From contig OX457061.1 in the NCBI GenBank assembly GCA_949752795.1, positions 34,476,425 through 34,540,424 of the forward strand: a stretch of DNA of 64,000 bases. Direction: 5' to 3'. The stretch is from Hyperoodon ampullatus. Taxonomy: Eukaryota > Chordata > Mammalia > Artiodactyla > Ziphiidae. The notes beneath the pieces are model-generated. The model was not told the origin of the DNA, searched no databases, and worked only from the letters and a program-made list of their open reading frames with translations. A program made the position numbers and the translations under genes. Of this stretch, positions 22,737 through 34,110 are shown in pieces. Position 1 is the first letter of the stretch. Each line of letters begins with the position of its first letter.

Positions 22737-24564
22737 CTTGGAAGGGAAAAAAAGAAAAGAAATTAACTGTAAATACGAACTTTAATATTCATAACCATAC
22801 AAAATGTCACTAACATCATTTCTCAGAAGGTAGTGATATTTAGATAATGATTTTTGTTCTCGGTGGTTTCTATTTTTGCTGTCTACATTAAAAAATGCAA
22901 ACAAGCTGACTTACACTCCCTATTTCCCAAAGTCAGTTCTCATCATATGGTAAAATAACCCCATTTAGGTATAGTTCCTCTCAACTCTGAGTAGAGTGGG
23001 CAATTTTACTGAATCTGGCAAGAACTGGGAAGTCTGGGAAACTGAATGGAAAGCCTTCCCTTTGCCGTATTATTTTTAAACTTATTTTATCTTGGTCTAG
23101 TACCTGCATCTTTTGAAGCTGCCTTCACTCTTTCTTGAAACGAGGTCATATAGTGTTACAAATAAACAGAAACCATATCTAATATTGCCAGGACAGCTGG
23201 ATACACTCAAGCAATCGAATAACTGAGGCATCACCACAGAGGTGTATTACTACAAATCCAGGGATCTCATTCATATTTACTATTACAAATTTAGTTAGAA
23301 AAATAATAATGACATACATTGGTATAGCACTTCATGGTTTTCAAAGCCTTTTCATATATGTATATTATCCAATTTGGTCAACGCATCAAGAGTGTCAGCC
23401 CCTAGGATGGGTGTTGTCTGTGCTCCCCATCCCCACCTCAGAAATGAGGAACTGAGTGTTCAAGTGTCCTGCCCACAGACGGCCAGCTGGTAGAGGCAAC
23501 GCTGGGGCCGCCAGAACACTATTCTGCTATGAATTCAGTTAATCAGGCTGACATGCACGTCAACTGCAAAGTACTGTACAAATGCAAGGCATCGCCATTA
23601 ATATTTTTCCAGACCAAAGACAATCACCAGTTAAGAGGCTTTTAGTATGAGAAGCACAGTATGGAGAGAGAGAGAGAAATACACACACAATCGAAGATCT
23701 GTATTGCATGGTTGAATAAGGCAAATGTATACACTGTACAATCTACTTGTTCTATAGTGTACATTCCACTAGGATTCTCATAGCACATATTCTACAGACA
23801 GCTTCCAAATTCGGAAATCACATTTTAAATCTCCTTCAGATTATATTCAAAATCAAAATGTATTCTTGTCAATAATAGCAGGTATTGCTTTTTAGATTCA
23901 GTATATCTTAGTTGTTCATGTAACAGAAAAATAGTCAATATGTCTGGTGAAAAATGATACAACTGTAAAAGTTATGACTGCTGAAATCTCATATCCTTAA
24001 AATACATACTGCCTGTGAAACCAACCATTTCAGTGCCAGTGCTTCTCGTGCTCAACAATCATTGTATAGCCAGAGGCCTAGTGTTTAAAAACCATTTTTA
24101 GGAGAGGAAAAGGAAATGAGATGAGATGTCTAAAACTCTTTCTACTAGAATCAGAACATAACCTCTTTACATTACTTAAATGCAGATGGTGATGAGTGAG
24201 GCTTTTGGATGATCCAAATACTTGTCAGTGTATACATACTAATAATGTATCTTGCTTGCAAATACGACAAAAGCCGTTATGAATGGGGCAGTGATGTGAT
24301 CAGGGAGAGAATTATTCCCAGATACACATCACTTAAGATATTAAATGCTCTTGGAAATGCTTCAAGCCATATAGTAATCACGTGAAATAAGATGATGATG
24401 AAAGTGATACAAGTATTAGACTCACTTTACAATGCCTGGTGTACTTTTTTTGAATTTTGAAAAGGGAACAAGGGTAAAGAGTTAAAAAAACACACACGGT
24501 GAACTATTTAGAAAATATACTATGATCTATCCTGAGTTAAGAGTTAGAACAAAAACATACTTAC
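22737..24564 (-). other. EPB41L4B: Intron 5 (1.8 kb), nearly free of young repeats
   Basis: The sequence is AT-rich. Only a weak antisense MIR (about 23310-23530) and a short GA run (23663-23679) are seen. From 23530 to 24560 I recognise no transposon, RNA or ORF. Confidence 0.7.
23310..23530 (-). mobile_element. MIR, worn
   Basis: 'acctcagaaatgaggaactg' and '...agctggtagaggcaacgctgg' fit the reverse MIR core. Confidence 0.5.
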
Positions 24565-24609
24565 TTTCCTGAAAGAATGTCATGCCTGAGTTGTAAAACA
24601 AACAGGTAC
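24565..24609 (-). CDS. EPB41L4B: EPB41L4B exon 5 (FERM F2)
   Basis: This 45-nt exon encodes (R)YLFVLQLRHDILSG(K), the first helix of the F2 lobe, typical of 4.1 proteins ('YQFFLQLK.DIL.G.L'). The acceptor is ttgtcag and the donor is gtaagt. It was too short for a simple ORF search and was found by reading the strand between exons 4 and 6. Its length is a multiple of three, so skipping it would delete 15 residues without a frameshift but would break the F2 fold. Confidence 0.94.
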
Positions 24610-24893
24610 CTGACAAACATATACAAAAGTCAACAGAGGGTAACTCCTCCAGTCCCCAACTTCCCATCACAAATCCCACCCCACACACAGCCCGGAATTC
24701 TGCATTGTAAAAAGGGAGTCCAAATCAAATGAGAACTTGGGTGGAAGCATCTCCTCCTGTCTCCAGGAAGGCATCCCAGAATCCAGCTAGGAAGGTGAGC
24801 GCATGTAGGAATTCGCAAGATACTTGGGGGATGGAACATGGAGCACTGCACAGTCCAATGACACCTCCACGTGCCCTTGGGGCTCCAGGAGAG

Positions 24894-24920
24894 ACACACA
24901 CACACACGTGCACACGCACG
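24894..24920. repeat. (CA)n-rich repeat
   Basis: Imperfect CA run with G substitutions. Confidence 0.85.
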
Positions 24921-25136
24921 CAGGGCTCACACGCAGCATGCAACGTGTCCAATCCAACAGGCAGGGTAGAGCCACTGCATTGGGCCCTCAGCCGGCCCAC
25001 CAGCAGATTCCAGAAAGGCTGCAGCTGATTGTATCAAAAAATTTACAGCTGACTGTAGTTAGCAACCACTGGAGGCTTTTTTTCTGATTCAGTTTAACTG
25101 CAGACTCTGCCTTTGAAAAAACAAAGTACACGTGTG

Positions 25137-25174
25137 CACACACAGACACACACACAGACACAGACACACACACA
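25137..25174. repeat. (CA)n / (CACAGA)n repeat
   Basis: CA run interrupted by 'ga' at near-regular spacing. Confidence 0.88.
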
Positions 25175-25294
25175 GGAAACAAAAATACTGGAATTGGATG
25201 GCAGCTGGTCACAGGGGTAATGGAAAATGGGGAGAAAGGCAGCAAATAACACAAGTGCAGTTCACTGAAGTAAAAGATTAAGTGTTCTTTTTAC

Positions 25295-25475
25295 CAGGAG
25301 GATGTGGGCATCAGAACCACTTACAGTGCTTTGTAAAAACCAAAGCTGCCCATGCTCCACTCCATACCTACAGAATAAGAATCTTACACACAAGAGTGGT
25401 CCCCAGAAATCTGATTTGTTCAAAAGCCTCCCCAGTGTTTCTGATTCACAAACCCTGGTTAAGAATCACTGGCTT
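25295..25475. mobile_element. MER5A-like fragment
   Basis: 'tgtttctgattcacaaaccc' and the end 'tggttaagaatcactgg' fit a worn MER5A-type copy. Confidence 0.5.
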
Positions 25476-26546
25476 TGATGACAGCTAGAAGCAGCACACT
25501 TCATAAAGGACTCTAAAGAGAAACACTAGGATAATGTAATTTGTTTGAACTTTGAAAACAATGCACACGGTCACTCTCTGTGGAATGGATATAGGACAAT
25601 GTGGGTGACGCAGACATGTGGGTGGTGGTGAAGGTTCTAGTACATTCCAGAATGTTACTACTTCTGAGAAGTGCTCAACCACCATTAAACTGAGTACCCA
25701 CATCAAGGAGGACACAATGCTGACGTGGCCAGAACTTCCAATTCCTATAGGAAAACCTAACCGCAGAAGCCCCCAGGCCGCTCCCATGGGGGGCATGGTG
25801 ATAAAGTCGGTCTTTATAAACTATTACTTAGGGGGTCACCTCCAAGCCAGTGGCCACCACCATGGATCACCCAGAAGCTTACATGTCACCACAACTGTCC
25901 ATTACAGACAATGACAAGGAGATTCTGGGGACATCAAAAGCAGCAGAAAGCTGAGTAGAGAATCTCACTGATAGAAGGGTGGCTGGAGGGAAAGTCCACA
26001 CATAAAATGTTCTTTAAGCCTCTTTTGCTTTGACACTATTTCTGAAGTCTAAGAGACAGGCAAGGGCAGGTGCACTATAAAAGAAATTCAGTGGGGCGGA
26101 AAGATACCATGATGGAATTCTAACAACTTTGATATTGTAATAATCAAGGGAATATTTCGCAGTTGCTTAAAAAAATAAGGTGGCAATTTTGGAGGGAGAG
26201 ATGCTCTTCTAATATTTGCCTTCTCTTTTTGTATCTGAGACAAAATTAAAGTGCCATAGACCAACTAGCCAGTTTACCCAAGGTCCAACAAAATAGGAAT
26301 GTGACAAGAAAATAAATTTTTAAATTTTGATTCACTATGAAAAAGGTCCAGTCAAGCAAAGTGTGGATTTTCAACAGAATACAGAGATAAGCACACACAA
26401 AGTGCTAATAACAGTTGCTCAGAATATAAAGACAGCAGATGAAAGAGGCAGCAAACCCACAGTTTAGAAGACCCATGGATTGTAAGTAAGGCAAGTGCTA
26501 CGGGGTGTGGGTGGGTAGGAGGATCTTGTTTTGCATCTTGTCTTAC

Positions 26547-26625
26547 CTTGTAAACTCTTCACGAAGGTTGTTCGGTTCTGAAGAATAATATTTAACTCGA
26601 AAGTGCAAAGCATAAGCAGGTCCAA
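26547..26625 (-). CDS. EPB41L4B: EPB41L4B exon 4 (F1/F2 linker and start of F2)
   Basis: This 79-nt exon encodes (I)[18 protein letters not shown] followed by NLREEFT(R). The '[10 protein letters not shown]' segment is the last F1 strand of 4.1-family proteins ('F.VKFY..DP'). The following 'LREEFTRYLF' begins the alpha-helical F2 lobe. The acceptor is ...atgcttag and the donor is gtaaga. The final AG joins G of exon 5 to make Arg. A sense-oriented SINE starts 168 bp upstream of the acceptor in the transcript (26794-27007). Confidence 0.96.
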
Positions 26626-26793
26626 CTAAGCATTTGGAGATGGAAGGTTGAAGATCACAGAATGGACAAAAGGAAAAACATGTTAAATCTATTAACATAT
26701 CCACCACGGACTCTGGGAGGTAACAACAGAACATACAAAGCTAGTAAGTTCTTTTCAATACTAGTTTGGAAAACTAAAATGGACTTCAGTTTT

Positions 26794-27007
26794 TTTTTTT
26801 TTTTTTTTTTTTTTTGTGGTACGCGGGCCTCTCACTGCTGTGGCCTCTCCCGTTGCGGAGCACAGGCTCCGGACGCGCAGGCTCAGCAGCCATGGCTCAC
26901 GGGCCCAGCCGCTCCGCGGCATATGGGATCCTCCCAGACCGGGGCACGAACCCGTATCCCCTGCATCAGCAGGCGGACTCTCAACCACTGCGCCACCAGG
27001 GAGGCCC
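26794..27007 (-). mobile_element. CHR-type SINE (short form), sense to the gene
   Basis: The reverse-complement element has a T run at 26790-26815 (its A tail) and the head at the right end ('ccaccagggaggcc'). The duplication tggacttcagtttt lies at 26780-26793 and 27008-27021 and is perfect. It sits 168 bp upstream of the exon 4 acceptor in the transcript. Confidence 0.95.
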
Positions 27008-27225
27008 TGGACTTCAGTTTTGACAAAGATAGTTTAGCTAGTAATCTCATTCTGGAAAAAAACCCTCATCATCTAGATGAATTACTAAGAGCTAACCTTT
27101 TACTTTCACCCCTGATTGCCAAGATACTCCAAAGTGATACTAACTTTTAACAAAATACTAAGTGGGCTAAAGGAAAGTGACACATAAACAGTCAAGTGTT
27201 CTGTAATCTAAAAAATACTATGGTA

Positions 27226-27441
27226 GGGCTTCCCTGGTGGTGCAGTGGTTGAGAGTCCGCCTGCCGATGCAGGGGACGCGGGTTCATGCCCCGGTCCGGG
27301 AAGATCCCACATGCTGCGGAGCGGCTAGGCCCATGAGCCATGGCTGCTGAGCCTGCGCGTCCGGAGCCTGTGCTCCGCAACGGGAGAGGCCACAATAGTG
27401 AGAGGCCCGTGTACCACAAAAAAAAAAAAAAAAAAAAAAAA
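27226..27441 (+). mobile_element. CHR-type SINE (short form), antisense to the gene
   Basis: Complete head ('gggcttccctggtggtgcag'), body and an A tail of about 25. No clear duplication was found. 'aaaaatacta' before and 'aaaagtatta' after are a weak candidate. It forms an inverted pair with the copy at 26794-27007. Confidence 0.94.
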
Positions 27442-27883
27442 GTATTAAATTAAAAAAAATTACTCATACATAAACCACATTGAAGAAATCTGGTTACCAC
27501 AACTATAAAATCAGAGAGCCAGACCAGACTGTCAAAGATCCTTCCTGCTCTCCCATTCTCTGAATCTACTTCATAACTCATGAGAAAATGAATGTCACAG
27601 GTATAAACTCACGTTTCTGAACAGCATATTTATCAGTCCTCATTGGGAGAAGTGTCTGATTTCAAATGAGGGCATAGTCTGTTTTTTAACATCTACTAAA
27701 AACTCTTATTCAAATTTTAAACTCTAATATTTAGCCAGCCTTAGGAAATTAAAATTCATCCTTAAAATTGAATCCATTTGAAAATGCTCCCGAGTTCTAA
27801 TGAAAATGTAATACCTCAAAACATTGGCAAAGGAGTTTACTCTCTGATAAAAGAAGGTAGTAAATTAAATTCTGCTTACTTAC

Positions 27884-27926
27884 TTTTCATCTGCTTTTTT
27901 ATGGGTTTGGAATGATCCAGCCAGTG
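27884..27926 (-). CDS. EPB41L4B: EPB41L4B exon 3 (FERM F1 lobe)
   Basis: This 43-nt exon encodes HWLDHSKPIKKQMK plus one base of the next codon. It completes the end of F1. The acceptor ctttctttcag has a good pyrimidine tract, and the donor gtaagtaag is strong. The lone last base (A) joins TT of exon 4 to make Ile, which confirms the phase. Confidence 0.95.
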
Positions 27927-28103
27927 CTGAAAGAAAGAAAACAAATTTTTTCTTAGGAATAGTTCATCAGTAAGATTACACAGTCCCTTGGAGTTACCCT
28001 GCCCTACAACTCTTAGTAATTAAAACCAGGGATTGTACCAGATCATGAGCTCTTAGGCTGGGGATCTGCAAACAGCTTGGAATGGTATAAAAATACCTGT
28101 GCT

Positions 28104-28978
28104 ACATGAAAAGATGCTCAACATCACTAATTATTAGACAAATGCAAATCAAAACCACAACAAGGTATCACCTCACATGGGTCAGAATGGGCATCAACAA
28201 AAAGTCTACAAATAATAAATGCTGGAGAGGATAAGGGAAAAGTGAACCCTCACACACTGCTGGTGGGAATGTAAATTGGAGCAGCCACTATGGAGAACAA
28301 TATGGAGGTCCCTTAAAAAATGAAAAATAGAACCATTTGATCCAGCAATTCTACTCCTGGGTATATATCCAAAAAAACTGAAAACATTAATTCGAAAAGA
28401 TACACACACCTCAATGTTCATAGCAGCACTATTTATAATAGCCAAGCCAAGCGCCCATCAACAGATGACTGGTTTAAGAAGATGTGTGTGTGTGTGTGTG
28501 TGTGTGTTTGTGTGTGTATAACAGACTTATTCAGCCATAAAAAAGAATGAAATATTGCCATTTGCAGCAGCATGGATGGACCTAGAGATTATCATACTAA
28601 GTGAAGTAAGTCACAGAAAGACAAATATTACATGATATCATTTATATGTGGAATCTAAAAAGTAATACAAATGAATCTATATACAAAATGGAAACACACT
28701 CACAAAAATAGAAAACAAACTTATGGTTACCAAAGGGGGAAGGGGAGAGGGATAAATTAGGAGTTTGGGATTAAACTACAGATGCAAACTACTATACATA
28801 AACTAGGTAAGCAACAAAGATTTACTGTATAGCACAGGGAACCATATTCAATATTTTGTAACAACCTATAATGGAAAATAATCTGAAAAAATATATATAT
28901 ATATAACTGAATCACTTTGCTGTATACCTGAAACTAACACAACATTATAAATAAACTATACTTCAATTAAAAAAAAGA
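28104..28978 (+). mobile_element. LINE-1 fragment (ORF2 end plus 3'UTR)
   Basis: It starts in ORF2 ('aagatgctcaacatcacta') and ends with 'aaataaactatacttcaatt' and an A-rich tail. Its 3'UTR differs from that of the 4408 copy, so it is an older subfamily. Likely target-site duplication with one mismatch: aaaaatacctgtgct (28089-28103) and aaaaatacctatgct (28979-28993). A TG run has grown inside at 28483-28518. Confidence 0.88.
28483..28518. repeat. (TG)n microsatellite inside an L1
   Basis: About 18 TG units with one T interruption. It replaces L1 ORF2 sequence between 'gaagatg' and 'tataacagacttattc'. Confidence 0.92.
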
Positions 28979-29479
28979 AAAAATACCTATGCTTATGCAC
29001 ATTGAGAGCATTTCTCCTGGGGAGAGTTAGCTTTCCAAAGAGGTGCCTAAAATAACCTAACACCCTTTACCTCATTGATCTATAAAGTCCCTTCTAGTCA
29101 GTGGGGCCACCAACTGCCTTTTCCTTCTGAGTTTTCTCAAGTTACAACCAAGTCTCCGTTAATCTAGTAATGACTACAAGCCCCACCGTCGAAAATCTCT
29201 GCTCATACACAGGTTCTGGCATACTGTTGTCCTAAACTCTAAAATTTAAAACCAAAATTCATGACCCTTTAAATGACCCGCACTGAAGATGGAAAGACAG
29301 GAGGGGATTTGCCTGAGAGAATTCTGCTCTGGTCCATGAAGGCATTTCAACTTCCCCTAGTTTTCACCAGAAACACCACTTCAGTCTTATCCATCCAAGG
29401 AAACTGCAAAACCATTTCCCTCATATAAACGTTCCTCTATAACATCCAAGTTGTTGATACTACAGTCCTGAGGCGCCTC

Positions 29480-29670
29480 AGGAGCTTGACTTCCATGGAA
29501 ATCAACATTTAGGAACGTGAAACTGTGAGCCCCTCCAGGTGAACACGAGCCTCAAAGGGCAGGGACCACGCACTCAATCATCTCTGAGTTTCCTGTGCCA
29601 AACACAGAGCCTGTACCCAGCAGGCCCATATCAGATGCTTGAGAAATAAATGTTCAACATAATTTTTTAA
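29480..29670 (+). mobile_element. L2 3' end
   Basis: 'aaagggcagggaccacgcac' and the end 'gagaaataaatgttcaac' fit L2. Confidence 0.55.
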
Positions 29671-30109
29671 ATGAGGCAAATAGAGACCTTCCCATCCCTT
29701 TATGTAAATTCCATGCACGTGGAACATCGCTGTTAGGATGCTGGAACAACACAGCCCGTAGCAGGTTTCTCACTAGCTGTTGAAGATCTGAGGCCAAGAT
29801 ACTTTCAGAAGCAATCTAAACTCTGCACGTTCTAATAATGAGAAAGGGTGGGACTAAGTGAGTACAGTGCACTCTACCCCTCACCAAAGAGCCCACTCTG
29901 ACTGTGTGGGAGGAGGGGGATAAGGTAACACAGAAGCAAATAAGAAATGAATTAAAATACCATAAGCTGGGAGCAGTGCAATGGGAGACCGCGGGCTGTG
30001 TCAACCCCACTCCCCAGCTAGGCAACCATGCGATCAAAGCACCGGATCCCCACAGCCCGATGCCTATCTCAAACCTCGTGGACAGGATGCTTTATCTCAC
30101 TGTTCATAG

Positions 30110-30420
30110 CTTTGAATGGAAAATGACCTAAATGTCCATCAACAAAGATGGATTAAAACAATGGCTCCTCCATATAATGAAATACTATTCAGCCTTTAAA
30201 ACTGATTTAGGCCTATATTTATTGATGTGGCAATAGATCCACAGCACAATGTGAGATGAAAAAAAAAGGCAGGTAGGATCCCTTTATAGAAAATTATTAT
30301 TTCCTATCAACATATGTCTAGAAAAATTTATAGAGGTTATTTCTGAATGTGGGACTGGGAATGACATCTACTGTTTTTCTTTTTTAATTTTCTGCATAGT
30401 TTTTTTCCTTTGAACGGGAA
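30110..30420 (+). mobile_element. Degraded LINE-1-like fragment
   Basis: 'aaatgtccatcaacaaagat' and 'gaaatactattcagccttta' are worn versions of the L1 ORF2 C-terminus. The downstream part is too diverged to assign. The ends are approximate. Confidence 0.6.
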
Positions 30421-30865
30421 TATTATTTTCACGGTGGTGGGCTGGGTTGCCAACTTCCATCATTTCATTCATCACTTGCCTATTGGGCAGTTTCTGATGA
30501 TCAATTTGTATCATTAGAACTAAGTCTCACTGCTGCCCTCAACCAAGCTGGAAATGCTGGACCTTAGCCCCTGGGAGGACACATAAAGACTTGATAAAAA
30601 CATAATATTTACTTTCCTGCCAAAGTAAGTATCATGCTAATGGCTTGGCTAAACCTGTTCTTCCCCTCACTTTCAAATCAATTTATCCTTAGCGGGCAAG
30701 GAAAGTTCTCCCTGCAACCAGTCTTCTAATCTTGTTAGCCCCAGAGGCTCAGAGATTAAGGGAGCTTGTCCCATCTCTTTCCCTTCTCAAGTCTCCTTAT
30801 TGTATTTGGAATAGAACAAACTTCAGCCCACTGTTCCTCTCCCTCTACTGTCAAACTCTAATCTT

Positions 30866-31077
30866 TTTTTTTTTTTTTTTTTTTTGCGGTACGCGGGCCT
30901 CTCACTGTTGTGGCCTCTCCTGTTGCGGAGCACAGGCTCCGGACACGCAGGCTCAGCGGCCATGGCTCACGGGCCCAGCCGCTCCGCGGCACGTGGGATC
31001 TTCCCGGACCGGGGCACGAACCCGCGTCCCCTGCATCGGCAGGCGGACTCTCAACCACTGCGCCACCAGGGAAGCCC
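30866..31077 (-). mobile_element. CHR-type SINE (short form), sense to the gene
   Basis: Its T run begins at 30864 and the head ends with 'ccaccagggaagccc'. Duplication with one mismatch: tcaaactctaatctt (30851-30865) and tcaaactctgatctt (31078-31092). Confidence 0.94.
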
Positions 31078-31124
31078 TCAAACTCTGATCTTGATCCAGG
31101 CCCAACCTGTGTCGTTTCCTCAGC

Positions 31125-31225
31125 TATAGTTTTCAACCCTGGCTGTGTGTTTCAATCACAAATACCCAGGTCCCATCCAAGATCATTAAACAGAATCTCA
31201 GATCGTTAGTGTTTTTTAAAGGCTC
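31125..31225. mobile_element. MER5A-like fragment
   Basis: 'ttttcaaccctggctgtgtg' and 'aacagaatctcagat' fit MER5A. It adjoins the SINE at 30866-31077. Confidence 0.5.
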
Positions 31226-31490
31226 CCAGTGTGCCCATTAAATGTTTAGTGTTGAAGTTTTCCTGCATCCTCTCCTACCCAAGAATATGTCCTAATAATG
31301 ATCCTGGGGATCTTGAAACATCCACGACCCCTTCTGAATATTGCTGTCTGAAATCTCAAGCAATTTCAGGGTTTATTAGCCAGACGTCTACAACCCGTGT
31401 TAACTGACAGGCAGATCATGGCTAGATGCTCCTCCTGGACAGCAGACACCTTTCCCTCTGACCACACTGCTAAAGAAGCCCCCCTATCAG

Positions 31491-31677
31491 CGACTTCCCT
31501 GGCGGTCCAGTGGTTAAGACTTCACCTTCCAATGCAGGGGTGTGGGTTCGATCCCTGGTCGGGGAGATAAGATCCCACAAGCCTTGCGGCCAATAAAACC
31601 CCAAAACATAAGCAATATTGTAACAAATGCAATGAAGACTTTAAAAATGGTCCGCATCAAAAAAAAAAATCTAAAAA
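31491..31677 (+). mobile_element. Older tRNA-derived SINE with 'gtaacaaatgcaatgaagac' tail
   Basis: The head 'gacttccctggcggtccagt' and B box 'gggttcgatccc' are followed by a different 3' part, which ends in 'actttaaaaatggtccgcat' and A runs. A duplication of the type aaagaagccccc is seen at about 31472-31483 and 31679-31690. This is a third SINE type in the window. Confidence 0.85.
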
Positions 31678-32849
31678 AAAAGAAGCCCCCTTATCCATGA
31701 GTGCTGGCCTCCATCCTTCCCACCTAGCCACCAGCCACAGAGCCCTGCCCAGAGCAGGACCCGCCAGGATTGAGGCCTGTGAAAAGTCTGGGGCTCACAA
31801 AGCCGGGAAAAGAATCAGAAACAGCTCCATTTAAAGAGCTCCTTGACCCCGTGGTGTTCAGATCAGGTTTGCTCATCTGCATCAGAGGTGATAAGAAATC
31901 CAGTCACAAGCCTAAAACAAGAGATGATAAAATCTATCTTGTATCCAACCAGTTCAAAATGACCCGAGTTTTCTTCTTAGCTGTAGGAGCTGACCAGACT
32001 CTGATCACTCATGCTTAATCCCATAAGACCACCCTGGGACTTGAAGAGCTGGGGGCACTCAGGCCCAACGTGGCATTTAATAAATTATATCCTATACTTG
32101 GCTTGAAGCCCTATTCAGCAGCAGCAGGACCTGTCTTGGATGTTCACCTGCATTCGGCTAAGTACAGCCAGGCCGCCTGTCGGCAGAGGCCAAGGCAAAT
32201 GGCTCCAGCTCTCTTAACAGATCTTTAAACCAGTCACTGGAAACAGACAGGTGCCTTTCTGAGTTCAAAGGGCAAGACATTTAACTCAAACACTCTAACA
32301 GGTATTAGGTGGTTCTGATCTGAATTTCTCATCCAAGTCCATCTGGCAAAACCCTTCCCATAAATCGAGATGTGAGATGATCTGGCAAAGCCCATCTGTT
32401 CTGATAGTACATCAGTTATAGAATTAGGACATACATAAGGCTGGTTATAGAAGTTAATTGTCTAAAATCTACACAGAAGCACTTGAATCACAATGGCCAG
32501 GAGAAGCTCAGGGGTTGAAGAGGGTCTAAAAACTCTGCCTGTACAACACTGGGCCATCACGTTTGAGTGATGGAACTCGTAACTGGCTTTCTAGTACCTC
32601 TAGATTTTCTTGGCTTGTAAAAAGTGTCTAGTTTCCATTTAAATTAGAGTTGGAAGGAATCTGAGAGATAATCATATCCAAAGGATGTAAAGAGAAAGAA
32701 GAGAATGAACACTTTTGGAGCTTATTGTGTGTGATGTTGTGACTCATAATAAGAAACGTATATATTTGGTCTTTGTCAGTTTCTGGCACAAAGCTCCTAA
32801 AACCCCTATAATTTCCTAAGTGGTAACAGCAGTGAAAGCGTCTTAACAT

Positions 32850-33490
32850 TCATAATGAAACCCTTTCAATGATACCTGAGTTTACGTGAATGAAGTGACT
32901 TTGGGAAAGCACCTAAGGATGGGGCTTGTTGCCAGGGGAACCAAACACATGATTGATTACAGGGTTAGAACTTTCAGTCCCCCGCCACCTCCCTGACCTC
33001 TGGGAAGGGGAGAGGGGCTGGAGGTTGGATCAATCACCAATGGCCGATGATTTAATCAATCATGTCTATGTAACGCAGCCTCCATAAAAACCCAAAAGGA
33101 CAAGGTTCATAGACCTTCTGGGTTGGTGAACACACGGAGGTTTGGGAGAAGCGGCGTGTTCACAGAAGGCATGAAAGCTCCCCACCTCCCCAACCCCTAT
33201 ACCTTGCTCTACGCATCTGTTTCAAATGGCTGTTCCTGAGTTACATCCTTTTATAATAAACTGGTAACCTAGAAAATAAACCGTTCCCCTGATTTCTGCG
33301 ATTGGCTCCAGCAAATTAAACCCAAAGAGGGGGTCATGGGAAACTCCCACCTATAGCCAGTAGGTCAGAAGCACAGGTGACAACGTGGACTTGGGATTAG
33401 CACCTGAAGTGTGTGTGTACGTGCGGTGCGGGGGTTGGTGGGGAGTCCTGAGGGACTGAGCCCTTAATCCGACACTGTCATCAGGCCGAC
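32850..33490 (+). mobile_element. Candidate solitary LTR
   Basis: It contains 'cctccataaaaacccaaaag', a later 'ttttataataaactggtaac' with an AATAAA-like poly(A) signal near 33255-33282, and 'ctatagccagtaggtcagaa'. This is the layout of a mammalian ERV LTR. The family and exact ends were not assigned. No internal retroviral sequence adjoins it. Confidence 0.5.
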
Positions 33491-33944
33491 AGTGTCAGAA
33501 TGCATTGCTTGTAGTGTTGGAAAAAACACCCCTTACATTATGTCACATCCATCCCTTTCTCAGGCTCCGAGCAGAGGAAGGTGGCCGTGGAGAGGGCTCA
33601 AGGTACCCTGGATCACAGCGCTAACGAGGCAGGATTCTGACTCAGGCTGTGTCGGCATCCGGTGCTCTGGGTCTCCGCACCACACCCCAGCAGGACACAC
33701 CTTCTCTGCCTACGGGAGGGATCCCTCCTCATCCTTGTTCAGCATGAAGCCCTGTCAACCCATTCACGCCAGCTACTCGAGCTTTCCTTGGGGATTCACT
33801 TAAATCAACTGCAGAAACCCCTTCCCTTTATCAATAGCTTCCCACTCAGCACCAATACCTGCACATGGACAGGAAAACACTCTCTCTGCCAACATTCAGA
33901 AACAGGCTGCTGGGAGGCCTGAGACATTTCTTGAGCTGTTGCAC

Positions 33945-34110
33945 GTCTTTGAGAAGGAGGCAGGAGATCAGAGTTCAAGTCCCAGCCCTGCCACTTGCCT
34001 GGCATGTGGCCAGGAACAAGCCCCCCGCCCCAAGCCCCCCGCCCCATCCCCTCAGCTTCCTCATCTGTGCACTGAGTGGTCCCCTAACACAAGAATCAAC
34101 TCAGTGTCCG
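33945..34110 (+). mobile_element. MIR
   Basis: 'gttcaagtcccagccctgcc' and 'agcttcctcatctgtgcact' flank a C-rich duplicated insert. Confidence 0.65.

Larger units (their letters stand above)
24610..26546 (-). other. EPB41L4B: Intron 4 (1.9 kb)
   Basis: It contains CA repeats at 24894-24920 and 25137-25174 and a MER5A-like fragment at about 25295-25475. No other feature was recognised. Confidence 0.7.
26626..27883 (-). other. EPB41L4B: Intron 3 (1.26 kb) with inverted SINE pair
   Basis: Two CHR-type SINEs of the same subfamily lie in opposite orientation (26794-27007 minus, 27226-27441 plus), heads facing each other, 218 bp apart. They make up about a third of the intron. The remainder, 27442-27883, is AT-rich unique sequence. 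Confidence 0.85.

Noticed and set aside
26761..26988. Open frame repeated at many places ('[12 protein letters not shown]' type)
   Set aside because: It is a conceptual translation of the CHR-type SINE and recurs wherever the SINE is found.
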